Below, one piece after another: positions 43,380-55,379 of a stretch of DNA of 64,000 nucleotides. The stretch is from Saccharina japonica (Eukaryota > Sar > Phaeophyceae > Laminariales > Laminariaceae): positions 132,137 to 196,136 of the forward strand of contig MEHQ01000069.1 in NCBI GenBank assembly GCA_008828725.1. The letters are read 5' to 3'. Within the stretch, counting starts at the first letter, position 1. The number at the start of each line of letters is the position of its first letter. The notes under the pieces were generated by a model that had not been told where the DNA came from, did not search any database, and saw nothing but the letters and a program-made list of their open reading frames with translations. The position numbers were made by a program, and so were the translations under genes.

Positions 43380-44310
43380 GGGGGGTACTCATGTCACGCA
43401 CGGCCGTAGTCGTATGACCACGAGGGGAGGGGGCGGAGGCGGCGGTACAGACCGGACTCACAGCAAAGCAGTAGGCCGATCGATCACACACACAAGGGGC
43501 GGTGTGGACGAGAGAGACACCTCACCCCGGCAGCACTACTACTCGTACTTCCGAAGTATATACGAGTAGTACTACAGGTGCAACCCATCAACAAGGAATC
43601 ATTTCGAAGACCGCTTCGCCGCGACCATCGCCGTTGCTCACGCTCCCCGGTGGCTCACGAAAACAGCCCGAAGCCGAAGCCGGAAATTCCGAAGTCGGGA
43701 AAGTCCCGGGTCCGGAGGTGCTTCGGCCCGGAGAAGCGGCGGTCCATGACCCTCTTACGCTTGTAGGAGGCCTTGTTCGAGGGCAGGTTTCCCCACTGCG
43801 ACCTTCCCGGTTTTCCACAAGGCATGGCGAGCGCGGGGAGGGGGGGTGGGGGGGCGGGGGCGCACTCATTTGTTGCTTGCCTTAGTCATTTGACCATTGA
43901 TCGAGCATCCCTTTCGAGACGGAGGGGCAGTGGGGGGGGGTGTAGTCGTATTATATGACCATAGACCCTCGCATCCCTACAATGCTGAGACGGGGTCAGT
44001 CTCAAGGGTTCACGCATCAGAGAAACAGAGGGGGGGGGGGGAGGGGGGGTACTCATGTCGTGCACGGCCGTAGTTGTATCGGGGGGGGGGAGGGGGGGGT
44101 ACTCAATATCATGCATGGCCGTAGCCGTATGACCATAGACCCTCGCATCCCTACACGTATACACTGCCGGGACGGAGGGCATTGGGTTTTTACCGACCAG
44201 ACAGACATCGCTAGCACCAAGCTTTATGCGAAAAGAAGCGTGAGGTGTTACGGCGAGTTATTCACACGAAGGGTGAGCTGCATCCTACTACGAACCGCTT
44301 GTATGGCAAA
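43380..44310 (-). repeat. CTE array around the last exon of gene A
   Basis: Minus-oriented copies lie at about 44098-44305 (long form), 44049-44077, 43937-43990, 43860-43923 (short form) and 43380-43425. The C-run of the 43860 copy is only about 60 bases upstream of the gene A exon 8 acceptor, on the same strand as the gene. Confidence 0.75.
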
Positions 44311-47300
44311 GGGTTGAACATTTCAAGCCGCAGAGGGGTACGTGTGGAAGAAAGGAAGGAAGACACTGCTGTTGTTGCTACCAGTAGGGTAGGCTTTTTG
44401 CCGTATAGGGGTGGCACCTAACTCTTGTGAGGCTCCTCACTTGATTATAGTATATGAGCTCTATACCCCACCCGACAAACGACCTTGGCAAATACCAGGT
44501 ACTACGTAAAATTAAGTCAAGACCAACCCACAATCCCATGTGCCAGATTTTGTTTTTGTCAAGTTTACTTTAGTTTAACATTGAACCCGAACAAAAAAAC
44601 AAATTGGGGTAGTTTGAAAGGTGAGGCGCCCGGTCAGCGAGAAATGGTCAGGCTCAAAAGTGTTTTACAATAGTGCCCCAATACCTGCTACAGCACGGCT
44701 TTGAAAAAGGCAGGTTAGGATCTAGATGATGTAGATTACTATCTATCGACGCGTGCTACGATCGATAGAGGTGCACCATGTTTTTGCCTCATAAGGGTGG
44801 TCACTTGAGAAGCTATATACCTCACCCAATAGAAGGAAAGTAAAAGTGCCATCATACCCGATGAACAATAGCATGGCCTAAGCATGCAATGAACAATATC
44901 GTAACAAAAAAAAAAATTGAAAGTCCGACGATCTTGGGTTAAGGGCCCGTTTTAACGAAGAAAAAAAAAATCAATTTGGAAAAAATCAAATCAAATCCGC
45001 TTTTTATTGGTCAGAACCCGCACCACCACCCAAGATTATACCCCAAGATCCTAACCTTTGGTGCTGGTGCGTGTGTTGACCAATGAAAAGCGTATTTGAA
45101 TTTGAATTTTTCCAAATTGAATTTATTTTGTACTCGTTAATATGGGCCCTAAGGAGCCTTTAATAGCTTTCATACTTCAATAGACCATGTCAGAAATAAA
45201 AACAGCAAGAAAGTGCTATTAATACCTCTATCGTAGGCTGTCCGTTAGTTCCTATGTCTGGGGTCAATAGGGCAACCTCAATACCTGCCGTAGTCTAGCG
45301 CTCTAAAAACGGCAAGTTAGGATCTAGTTGATCTACCGTAATAGTATCTAGATGATGCATCTAAGATGGTCCATTACGGGGTGGGCTAATGTAGTAAATA
45401 CTAGTAAATAGGATCTACGGTACATACAATAACCTAGATATTTCCCTATTTTTACTGACAATATTTGGTCTTAGTAGGACCTACGGTACCAGGTATATAT
45501 TTCCATACTTTTACATTTCAATACTTGGTCCTATTTACTATGGTCCTTCGTAATAGATCATGATCTAAGATGGTCTAGATCATATCTAAGATGGTCTAGA
45601 TCATGATCTAAGATGGTCTAGATCATGATCTAAGATGGTCTAGATCATGATCTAAGATGGTCTAGATCATGATCTAAGATGGTCTAGATCACGATCTAAG
45701 ATGGTCTAGATCATGATCTAAGATGATCTACAGTAGATCATGATCTATCTGTCCGTCAGCAAAACGAACCTCTGGGCTCAAAAGCGCAATCCCAATACCT
45801 GCCATAGCCCAGCTCTAAAAACTGCTGCTGATGCTGCTGCTGCTGCTGTGGTCGTGGATATCAACGGGTGGCGGCTTGCGAGGCGGACCAGTAGTTACGG
45901 ATCAGGCAGCGCTATATACACTACCTGGTACACTACAAGGAGGAAATAGAAGTACCGTTGGGTCTTCATGTCAACGGACAAAAGGTCCTTGTATAATATT
46001 GACGCCCAGAGCGGTACAACGTACGGTAGCGTGAGCGTTTTTTTTGCGACACTCGCGCCAGTCTCACCTCTTGGCGAAGAGCTCCTTGATGCGCTTGTGG
46101 CCTTTCTTCAGGTCCATTCCTACTCATATATTCCATACATGGGGCGGTCATCACGCCGAAGCAGTGCGTCGTGTGCGAGACACACACACGCGGGGAGGAA
46201 GGGAGGGAGGGAGGAGGGGGGGGGGTACTCATGTCGTGCACGGCCGTAGTCGTATGACCAAGGGAGGGAGGGGGAGGGGTACAAGTAGGGATATTGAGAG
46301 GGCCTGATCATAAATGGCCGAAACAGTATCCAAACGTGCCACAATTTCAAGGGACAGCATTTTCGATGGCCGTAAAGGACGTTTATGTATTTATGGACAT
46401 TCAGCTCTCTTCCAACCTCCGCAATTTATTTTGGCCCTGGCTGCTATAAAATAGTATTGATTGACACCTGGTAAACTAAAAAAACAAAAAATCGACAAAA
46501 ACACAATCCAAGCCCCGCAAGTTTCAATCAACTCTTTTTACGCGGGAAACATACCCACCTCCATGAGGTACAGTTAGTTAGTCGAGGTATCCATCACTGT
46601 ACAGGTATCATGCCGGTATGATACATATGTACTATTACAGGGGTACATAGTAAATACTAGTAAATAGGACCTATGGTAAACACAAAAACCTATATATGTA
46701 CCCGTTTTTACTGACAATATTTGGTCCTATTTACTATGGTCCTCCGTGCCCTTTAGAGGCAGGAGCCGCGACATACAGCACGCAAAACAATCCTATCACC
46801 TTTTTTTCATGTACCATTCAAAACTACAAGCTATCTGGAACTCAAGCCGAATGATAAAAAAAAAACAGCAGCCCCAACAGACTATTAACAACGCCTCAAC
46901 ACGAACACACCACATACAAAAAAACGTAAATCAATACCGACGGGTGCCCATCATTAAAACAAAATACGGCCAGATAACGGATTCATTCACCCCAACCTCA
47001 CCCGTACGTATGCTCCGTCTCGAAAGGGATGCGTGGTCAATGGTCAAATGACTAAGGCAAGCAACAAACGAGTACGCCCCCCCCCCCCCCCCTCCCTCCC
47101 CTCACAGTCGGCGAAACAGGAACGGGACAGGATTAGCAAAAAGTTTATTTGTAATATTATGGAAACAACGTAATGAGCGCCCAAATGTTGGAGGTGTCTC
47201 TATTAGGAGTAGGAACGGTGCTCCGTCTCGAAAGGGATGCGTGGTCAATGATCAAATGACTAAGACAAGCGACAAATGAGTACACCCCCTCCCCCCCCCC

Positions 47301-50300
47301 TACCTTCAGGGGTCTGCAGCCCCGTCGTCGCTTCACGGACGACAGTCCCAGAAGCGTTCTTGACCTCGTCCACTCCTAGAACCGTGGCCAGCATCCCCGT
47401 GTCGTGCGGGAGCTGCGCCCCGTATTCGTGAGCGTCCTTAATCCAGCGGTAAAGGAGTTCGTCTCCAATCTGCGAGCATTTATGATACGGGAGGGGGGGG
47501 GGGGGGGGGGGCGTACTCGTTTGCTGTATGCTTTAGTCATTTTACCATATTGGCCATGCTTCCCATGCGACACGGAACACACCGTTCCTACTCCTATTAT
47601 AATAATAGAGACACCTCCAACATTTTTTGCGCGCTCATTACGCTTTTTCCATGTATTTCAATGTGATTTTACGGAGGGGGGGGGGGGGGAGGGGTACTGA
47701 TAGCAAGCACAGATTTTACAGGAAATGGGCTCACTAAACTATAACAAAACGCATTCTTCCGTTCCGGGGATAAGCGACTTGAAATTAGACTGGAACCATT
47801 TTTTTACGTTGCGACATGCCTATATATATACTGCTGGGCGCAGCTGAACGAATTAAGGGAATGACATAAACGAAATGGCGACAAGGGAACGAGCGAACGA
47901 ACATGGTAACACTTAACGTGTCTTGTTCGGTGACGAGGATAGGATGTATTTTTGTTCCATACGAGTACGTATGTACATAGCGAAGCCGGAGCGGGGTGGG
48001 CAGAGGGAGCGGGGTGGGCAGAGGAGGGAGCGCTTTTTTTCAATACCGTACACTGCTGTAAATCAAGATAATAAGACAACACACCCCCCTCGGACGATTT
48101 TTGGAGCCGTTTTTTTCCAAAGCCATGCCTTAGAGGTGCACACACACGGAAAACGGCGGCTCTGTGTGGAAATATCTCGTCGAGATTTTTCTATAGACGC
48201 GTCGTTCGGCGTTTCTCCCCGGTGTCGAAAAAGCCAGCTTGGAAACCCTTCCCAGGGGGTGTGCTATATTATCACCCTGGGTGGTATATGCGGTGTGTCA
48301 CGTACAGCGGGTGTGGGGCGTCGTTTCAACGAGAGGTAGACCGCTCCCGTGCCTTGACCCATTCAGAACTATTATTTTGTATCCCACACTAATTCCAAGT
48401 ATTTTGTCCCCAAAAACGGGGGACCAGTTCTTAAGGGGTTCAGCACAAACAAAACCAAAATGGTTACATACCGACGAAAAACAAAAAATGGGACAGGGCG
48501 ATGGTGTTCCTTTTCTTTTGTTGGGTCGTCGGGGGGGGGGACCGTGCCCGTACACAACAGTAGTAGTCTAAAGCACTCGAAAACGATATGAGGCAACAAA
48601 AAAAACAGGTGCCCTCCTATCGCATTTTGCTTCCCAAGTACGCTACATTTATATGATATCGTATCGTAACGCCGTACGTTTTTCTTCGCTTGTGCGCTTC
48701 TTCCTTCTTCCCCCCCAAGCTCCACAAGCTAAGGCCCCGCAAGCTCAGCAGACTGCTGTGTCTACCACTATCTACTGCCGTGCTCAACGCACCTCTTTGT
48801 TGGAAGCGGCGGCCCACAGAATGATCGGCCAGAAATCGGCGAAGAATTCGACGGGGCCGAGGAACTTGAGGGGTTCCTTCAGGCCGTCCGCTGTAATCGT
48901 GCAGGTGTCCAGCTCCGCGTCCTGACGAAGGAAACAGGAGAAGAAGCGCACGAAAACATACAGACGGCACAGACACACGGCACAGACGAATCATCCAATT
49001 CAGATCAAAACAAACGAAACAGACGCACAGGTGCAAAAAAAAGGTGATGGTTCCTTGGTAAAAAAAACACGACACACGTTATATACACCAACTCCTACCA
49101 AGCAAAGCAAGCCAACGAGCAAAGCAGGCAGACAAGGCAGACAGGCAGGCAGGCAGGCAGGCAAGCAAAGACAAAAAAAAACTACCAAAAACACGCACTA
49201 TATCATACTGTATACAACACGAATAAACAACAAGCATACCGAATACAGCAGCCACACCGGAAAAAGCGACCGATACTTTTGGATTTCCATTTCACTCAGT
49301 TTATCCGCTGAGGGAGGAGGTGGCGGGAAAGGCTCTATCGCTGCCGTTATCAGTGGCGCGTTTTATCCACCAATCAGCAACGCCCGGGGGGATGTCCGGT
49401 CGTTCGGTCTACCAATCAGATGCGCCCAGGACTGCGCTTGGTAGTATGCCGGCCCCACCAATCAGATGCGCCCAGCCTGCGTTCAGGCTGCGATTGGTAG
49501 GTGTTTGCGAATCATTTGGTTGGATTGGGTTCCTTGCAGTCTATTTCCTATATATATATACCAGCAATCCCAAGGAATAGGGTGGGGGTGGGTGAACTTG
49601 AGCTACGTAGTGTCCAGTAACTAATTTTGTCAAAAGAGGGGCGCGGCATAGAAAGTGTCACATATACCTGGTGCCTAATATATGAGGCCATGGGACTGTT
49701 CAAAATGGGCTGGCCTTTCACTTTTTTTTAATCAAAATTCAGTCTTTGTGGATGGAAGTGTACAAATCTACTCAAAAGTGAGGAAGGAGCCTTCGTATCA
49801 TTTTTTAAGGCGGCACCCCTAGAAGGTAAACACGCGTCAGGGCAACTGCTAACTGCTGTAGTTCTGGCGGGGAAGAGCAACGCCACCGACACACCACCAG
49901 CGACTCCTGTTCGCATGGAAGTTACCGTTCTTCAAACTGTTTCAAGACAGACGAGATAAAAGTGACAACAGCAACACAAGCAACACCACCGGCAGTAGCA
50001 ACCCACACCACCACCAGCAACAACAGCAACAGCAAGAACAACAACAACAACAACAACGCCACACGGAGGGTCGGGGGGCAACACAAGCAACACCACCGGC
50101 AGTAGCAACCCACACCACCAACAACAACAACAGCAACAACAACAACAACAACAGCAACAACAACAACAACAACAACAACAACAACGCCACACGGAGGGTC
50201 GGGGGGGCTCACGAAGCCGGGCACCTCTGCCTTAAAAACAGGCCGAGTTGGCACCGATTTGACTCTCCGATTTGGCACCGATTTTTTTGCACACGCCGAT

Positions 50301-53072
50301 ATCGCAACCGATTAGGCTATCGCCGATATCGCAACCGATTTGGCACACCGCCGATATCGCAACCGACCTGGCACACCGATTAGGCCACCGATTTGGCCCA
50401 CCGATATGGCGACCGAATTTGGCGGGCATTCCTTTCATCTGCATGGCCTCACCGAGAACAGCTCCTGAATGTCGCACCGAGAAGGAATGCTTTTCATGTT
50501 CTGCCACGAGTCAGCGAGGGCCTTCATCACCTCGTGGCAGCGTTCGAACGCCGCGCCCTTCAGCACCGCGAGAGAAAAAACTGACACGCCAAATTTGGTG
50601 AAGAATCCCTATTATACCAACAGGGTTAGCGGGGTGGGCGGGAGAACGGGGAAGAGAGGGTGGGATTGGGCGCGGTGGGGCGGGTAGGATAGGGTGGGGT
50701 GGCGTCAGGTGGGGTTGGGGGTTGCATCACAGCAGTAAGTAGTGAGATGGGAGTGTGGGTCGGAAATTAAAAAATATGTTTCTGCGGATGTTCTTTGTTT
50801 TTGGCAATTCATTGCGTTTTTTTCTTCTTGTGATGATGTGTTCTGACGTACGAGTACTGATGATGACGTTTATTCCCCAGCTTAACGTTTGGGAGGTGTT
50901 ACTTTCTGACGTGTCAAGGAAATAGTGCATTGGTGGCTTTCTCACTCAGACGGAAAATGTGGGGGGTCAAAATAACCATACGTATAGTGGTCACAAACGC
51001 CTTTTCTCGTTCCTTACTTTCCCCCCCCCCCCCCCTATATATATATGATATATTTATAGGTTGGGTTGGCGTCGGTTGGCGACGACGCTGAAAACACGCC
51101 TCACTCGCTGCGTGACGGACAACACAGGGTGCCGTTTTTTTTTGTATTTTTTTGGGGTCACCACGAGCTGGCGGTCGAGTGAGATATTTGTGCGGGGTGA
51201 GAACCTTAATAGAGCTTACTCCGCACAAGGGGACAGATCGTATCACGTATGTGTTAAATATGGTAAGGCACTCCAGCGAGGCAGATACATAGTAAAACCC
51301 ATTGTATTTCTCCGGAAGTGGCCACACCAGAAATTAAATTAACTCATTGAAGCTGTCGTCCATATGCAAGTCCGCCTCAGAGGCGGTTCTTAGCAGGATG
51401 CAGCTCACCCTCCATGCGACTCGCCCAATACCTCACGGCGCTTCGCGCTTGGTGCAAGCAATGTCTGCCTGGTTGGTGAAAACCCAACGTGCTCCGTCCC
51501 GGCATTGTAGGGATGCGAGGGTCTATGGTCATATGACTACGGCCGTGCACGACATGAGTACACCCCCCCCCCCCTCCCCTCCCGAGTCCTCAGGAAGGAC
51601 GGATGTCCGGGAGGAATACTTCTCGCTTCGCACTCACGGCAAGGATTATACGCTTCTCTCCCACAACCTTAGTTGCATATCGGCTCTAACCGAAAATGAA
51701 GAATTGGGGCCGTAGCACGGCGGTGTCGTCACGGTACACGCTGCCGCTTGCCTTGCACCAAGGTGCGTGCGTGCGCTCGTGCGTGCGTACGCCAAGAGTA
51801 TCGCACGGTCGGTGCTCACTCGCGCCCTCGGCTTCGCGGCTTACCGTGAAGTATTCGATGGCTTCTTCGCCCTGTTCGTCGGTGCCATCGTGCCAGTCGG
51901 CGTCCACCATGGAGTGAAGCTTTCCAGACACGGCGGGTGATACGGGACGGGACAGAATACCACGGGATTGGATGGGATGGGATGGGGTCATATGATATGC
52001 GATGGGGTGGGATGGCATGGGGTGGGATGGCATGGCATGGGATGCGATGGCATGGGATAGGGTGGCACGGGATGGTGTGGCACGGGATGGGATGGGACGG
52101 GGACAATCAGACAGTGTCGACATCACATACAACAATGAGACAAGAGACTGGGAAACACAGTGTCCGACACAGGCAGTCAGGCAGTCAGACAGCCAGAGAG
52201 GCAGGCCGACAGTCAGACATACATGAAGACAGGCACTCAGCTAGACGAGCAGACGCCAGCCAGCCAGACGATCAGACAGGCAACCAGACAACATTAACGG
52301 CACGATACAACGGTGTCACGGCGACACGCCCAGCGGGTGCACGCGCCCAAACGTGCCGTGTATACGATACAAACGCGCCGTGTGTACCATGAGCGCGCGA
52401 CACCCAAAACCCAACACCGATCAGAACGGAACATTAAAAAGTATGAATACGAGTAAGATAAATCAGCACGGTACGTCAGTTGAGCTTACAAGGTACAGCA
52501 GTAGTGGTCCCTATGTAGTGCCGGGTGCCCTCTATAGTGCCGGCTGCCCTATATAGTGCCGGTGCAATCGCTTAGCACACAGGTGGGATTAACCAGTGTG
52601 CGGAGTAGTGCCGGTTGCCGCTTATATAGTGCCGGTATTGTTGGCTGGCGCATACCGGTACTATACAGGGACCACCACCACTAGCTGTACACGGTACATC
52701 CAACACCCTAAGCTGCGTACGCATAAAACAAAGGCACGTATAAATATGTGCATACCTCGAGCGCGTCTTTCGTGGCCGTGAAAGCAAGTCCCTCACCCCT
52801 TACCAGTTTGACCTTCTCCTTGCCGTATTTCTTGGCCGCCTTGGGGTCGGTGTTGTCGATCTCGTCAGCGGTGGCTTCGGTCTCCTTGCGGAGCGTGCTC
52901 GGCGTCGGCAGGCGCAAGACGCTCTTGGCCGGATCAGCCGGTTTTTTCTGCTTCTGCTTCTGTTATTTTAATTTTTTTTCAGATTGGACGTTTTTGCCGA
53001 GTTCAGCGATGGGCGGCAGTGGCAGTGGCATAGTTAAGTCTTTGGTTGGTGTTTGTTGGTGTTTGTTGGTGT

Positions 53073-53119
<47 letters not shown>

Positions 53120-55215
53120 GCTGCTGCTGTTGTTGCCCCTCGTTCTTGTCCTGTTACTTTACGAGTATTACAAAGGAAAACAATAGTTGCTGTAATAATT
53201 ACACACCTCGAGCAGATCATGATCTATCTATCTATCTGCAGATCATCCATAGATGATTTAGTGTTTAGTTCAAATGCCGTTGTGAGAGGTTGTGCAGGAT
53301 CTGCTATTGATAGTACAGATCCAACCCCAGGAAACATGTGCTGCGTAGATCATGCGGATTATGCGAGTCCCACCCGGCAACATGAGCTAGATCATACAGA
53401 TCACACAGATCATACATATCATATATACCAGGAATCTACGATATCATCCCGGAAATATCTAGATGATGAAGTTGGGATCGGAGATCTGTCCGATGCGCGC
53501 TGAAGTTAGACGCCCGAGGCAAGCTGATCCAACTCGCCAACAAGCGACCACAACGAAAGCTACACAGCAGCAGCACAGCGTACGTATACACCCGAGGGTA
53601 TATACTTCGTGTTATTATTATATTATTTGCCTTCCGACAATGTGCAGGGCATTACTCATTCAGAAATGAAAAAGCTGACACAATTCGTCGAATACCACCA
53701 ATCAATCTCGTGTTATTGTTATCTAACTATAAATTCGCTTGGGCTGGTCGGTGCTATATACGACCACTTGCCCTCGGTTACTTGCCAGGTGGCTACTTTG
53801 CTTTCTTTAGCCTTCAAGCTGGAGAGCCTTTTTTCTTTTTTTAGGTTCTTCGTTCTTGCCCGGTGGTTACGTACCGAGTAGCTAATGCGAGGTAAAAACG
53901 CCTGATGTGCTCTCTAGGTTCTCCCTTTTCAGCTCGCGACATGCGACACCCCCCCCCCGGGATTTGAAGTCAACCACAATCAATCCCGAAGAGAAACCTT
54001 GTATTATTATACACATATGAATGATACTGCTGTATGTGTAGAAACAAGACACCCAACACTTTTCGTGATATAAATACAAATATCCATATGTGCGTGCATC
54101 CTTTATAGCCCTTTTAGGACTGCAGTCCCGTTATGGGGACAAACGACTTGGAATTAGAGCCAAATATATGATTATGTGCACTGGAGTACTAAAACATGAA
54201 AAAAGTGAAAAGGGTTAGGGTAGATCGGCACGAAGGCGTTGCACTCAAATTTGAATGTCCATATTTTTCAAAATATTAAAACTGAAAGATTTGAGCCTGA
54301 AGACAGCAAGAAAGGGCGGGCAACGCGGGGCTCGGGGTATCGGCAGGATATACTATACCTCACGGTCTTGCTATGATTTATCCTGCCGCCAAACGAGAAA
54401 GAAAGCAGGAGCAACAACACTTTTCGACGAGAGGCGGGTCATTATTGGCTAAGTGCTTTGCGGTGGAGATGGGGAGGAACCTGTCCCCGCCGTGTACTGC
54501 ACTGCTGCCCCTTGTGTTCTAGAAGGTTGTGGAACTGGATTCGGGATTATTTTACGTACGAGTATTTGAATTTTATGTGTCACATGCCACAGACTGCAAA
54601 ATCGGATAAAAGGTACATCCAAGAGATCGTAGGTCGCAGGAAAACAACCCGAACAACACTCGCGCCGGACCCCTGGATCACAGCCAGTTCCGCGACCTAC
54701 TGTACGTACAAACGTCGGATACATGTCTATACGAGTGTGCTGCTCGTACTGCTGCAGCACCGCAGCAACCGCAGGAGTACGAGACACCAGATACTGGTAG
54801 ACGGCAAAAGCTCCACAAGGCAAGTGCGCTCGACTTATGATACGGCCGCTCTCGGATATCCGCAACAAGAATGCTGGTGCTTGCTATCGAAGGATCGGCC
54901 AGCACGCATAGCGGCGAGAGGACTCGAAGCAGTGCTCAAGGCAGGTAGTGCAGCCTCGCGAGGGCTCCTGTTCTCGGCGTTTGTGGTGTTGATTTCGAGG
55001 ATCGGCGACGCAACTCTACACAGCAACCTACCTACCCGTATCTCGCGCACTACTCGTACCGTTTGGTGATCATGTGTTTTTAGAGAGAAAGCCAGCACAG
55101 AAAAGCCGTGCTGCAACCGGACACCGTACTTTTTCCCCTGCCACCGGGCCGGGCTTCTTACCTTTGCGGGCTGCTTGCTCGCGTTTCCCATCATCTTGGT
55201 GAAAGAGTCCGCCAT
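43655..55215 (-). CDS. Gene A: conserved protein of unknown family, 8 exons, 306 aa
   Basis: Minus-strand exons in order: 55162-55215, 52756-52947, 51845-51919, 50453-50557, 48793-48921, 47304-47469, 46068-46119, 43655-43802. All junctions are GT-AG and phases join from ATG (MADSFTKMMGNASKQPAK) to TGA. Residues 19-82 are a charged Lys/Glu-rich block ending LAFTATKDALE. Later segments are MVDADWHDGTDEQGEEAIEY, ERCHEVMKALADSWQNMKS, LKFLGPVEFFADFWPIILW (hydrophobic and aromatic), IGDELLYRWIKDAHEYG, DLKKGHKRIKELF and a basic SYKRKRVMDRRF near the C-terminus. I do not recognise the family. Exons 5-8 are confirmed by a tandem paralogue at 60.7-63.8 kb with the same boundaries. Exons 1-4 rest on coding appearance and phase alone; exon 2 has a second good donor (GTAAGG) at codon 51 of the exon. 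The acceptor of exon 3 has a poor pyrimidine tract. A nuclear role is only a guess from the basic tail. Confidence 0.7.
44939..45152. mobile_element. About 214-bp element with roughly 70-bp inverted termini (TTAAGGGCCC)
   Basis: TTAAGGGCCCGTTTTAACGA is mirrored by CGTTAATATGGGCCCTAA. Inside, TCAATTTGG and CGCTTTTTATTGGTCA also mirror (TGACCAATGAAAAGCG). A strong hairpin is expected. Confidence 0.7.
45548..45745. repeat. 22-bp tandem repeat of GATC motif, about eight units
   Basis: The near-perfect unit GATCTAAGATGGTCTAGATC plus AT is repeated head to tail with few changes, which implies recent expansion. It lies downstream of gene A exon 8 outward into intron 7. Confidence 0.85.
47008..47300 (+). 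repeat. Two CTE short-form copies in tandem
   Basis: The first (47008-47092) is canonical. The second (about 47160-47300) extends further 5' with AACGTAATGAGCGCCCAAAT and GGAACGGTGCTCCGTC, showing the longer version of the short form. Its C-run abuts the exon 6 donor of gene A on the opposite strand. Confidence 0.8.
47508..47690 (-). repeat. CTE extended short form, inverted relative to the preceding copies
   Basis: It reads CGTACTCGTTTGCTGTATGC through GTTCCTACTCC, GACACCTCCAACA and GCGCTCATTACG, the reverse of the copy at 47160-47300. It lies just upstream of exon 6 of gene A in the gene's orientation. Confidence 0.75.
48068..48290. mobile_element. GATAAGATA-type inverted-repeat element in gene A intron 5
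   Basis: The copy is close to that at 21.4 kb, including GAAATATCTCGTCGAGATTT and CCCTTCCCAGGGGGTGTGCT. Confidence 0.7.
49975..50210. repeat. (AAC)n microsatellite with a duplicated GC-rich flank
   Basis: CACCACCGGCAGTAGCAACC and CGCCACACGGAGGGTCGGGG occur twice around AAC runs. It is in gene A intron 4. Confidence 0.8.
50255..50425. repeat. Degenerate repeat CGATATCGCAACCGATTTGG
   Basis: The unit recurs about six times with variation, between the AAC microsatellite and exon 4 of gene A. Confidence 0.7.
51047..51577 (+). repeat. Full-length CTE copy (about 530 bp)
   Basis: Both ends carry C-runs. The 5' end is TATATTTATAGGTTGGGTTG, preceded by a C-run at about 51020-51034; the 3' end is GACATGAGTACA plus C. 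This is the clearest full-length copy and matches those at 13346-13851 (reverse) and 24727-25271. It lies in intron 3 of gene A in antisense orientation. Confidence 0.8.
51950..52105. repeat. GGGATGG/GGCATGG minisatellite
   Basis: Five- to ten-base G-rich units occupy gene A intron 2 next to exon 3. Confidence 0.8.
52499..52682. mobile_element. pogo/Tigger-like MITE copy in gene A intron 2
   Basis: Left CAGTAGTGGTCCC and right GGGACCACCACCACTAG are inverted. TATAGTGCCGG is repeated several times, and ATTAACCAGTGTG is shared with the 32.9- and 36.9-kb copies. Confidence 0.65.
53210..53500. repeat. GATC-rich dispersed element, copy in gene A intron 1
   Basis: It shares GTTGTGCAGGATCT, CCCACCCGGCAACATGAGCT and GATGAAGTTGGGATCGG with the other copies, in the same order. 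Confidence 0.65.
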
Positions 55216-55379
55216 GAGTTCTAGCGAAGGTGTCTGCAGTGGGGTAGGTGTGTGAGGACGGAGCTGGGTGGTCGCAACGGCCGCGCGCGAGTTTCAAAAT
55301 ATGTGTCGTCCCTGGTATTGACACGCCTCATACTCACTATGAAAACTTTTTGAACGAAGAACAAATTCAAAATTTTAAA

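Larger units (their letters stand above)
36100..43654. other. Intergenic region between the phosphate exporter and gene A
   Basis: It contains the inverted-repeat elements listed at 36.3, 36.9, 40.3, 40.5, 40.9 and 41.4 kb, a GATC-rich copy at 39.0 kb and a CTE pair at 39.4 kb. A stretch at 38.14-38.80 kb has weak internal inverted similarity. From about 42.2 kb onward it resembles the sequence downstream of gene B. Confidence 0.55.

Noticed and set aside
47140..47690. Introner-type intron gain by CTE at gene A exon 6
   Set aside because: Gene B has introns at the same positions without CTE copies, so the introns predate the insertions.
49922..50278. Val/Leu/Cys-rich minus-strand frames
   Set aside because: They are translations of the AAC microsatellite lying in an intron of gene A.
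52748..53503. 251-codon plus-strand frame
   Set aside because: It is antisense to exon 2 of gene A and then runs through a TTG microsatellite.
54458..55069. 203-codon plus-strand frame within gene A intron 1
   Set aside because: It has no ATG-supported start, no recognisable motif and lies antisense within an intron. It could not be supported as a gene.
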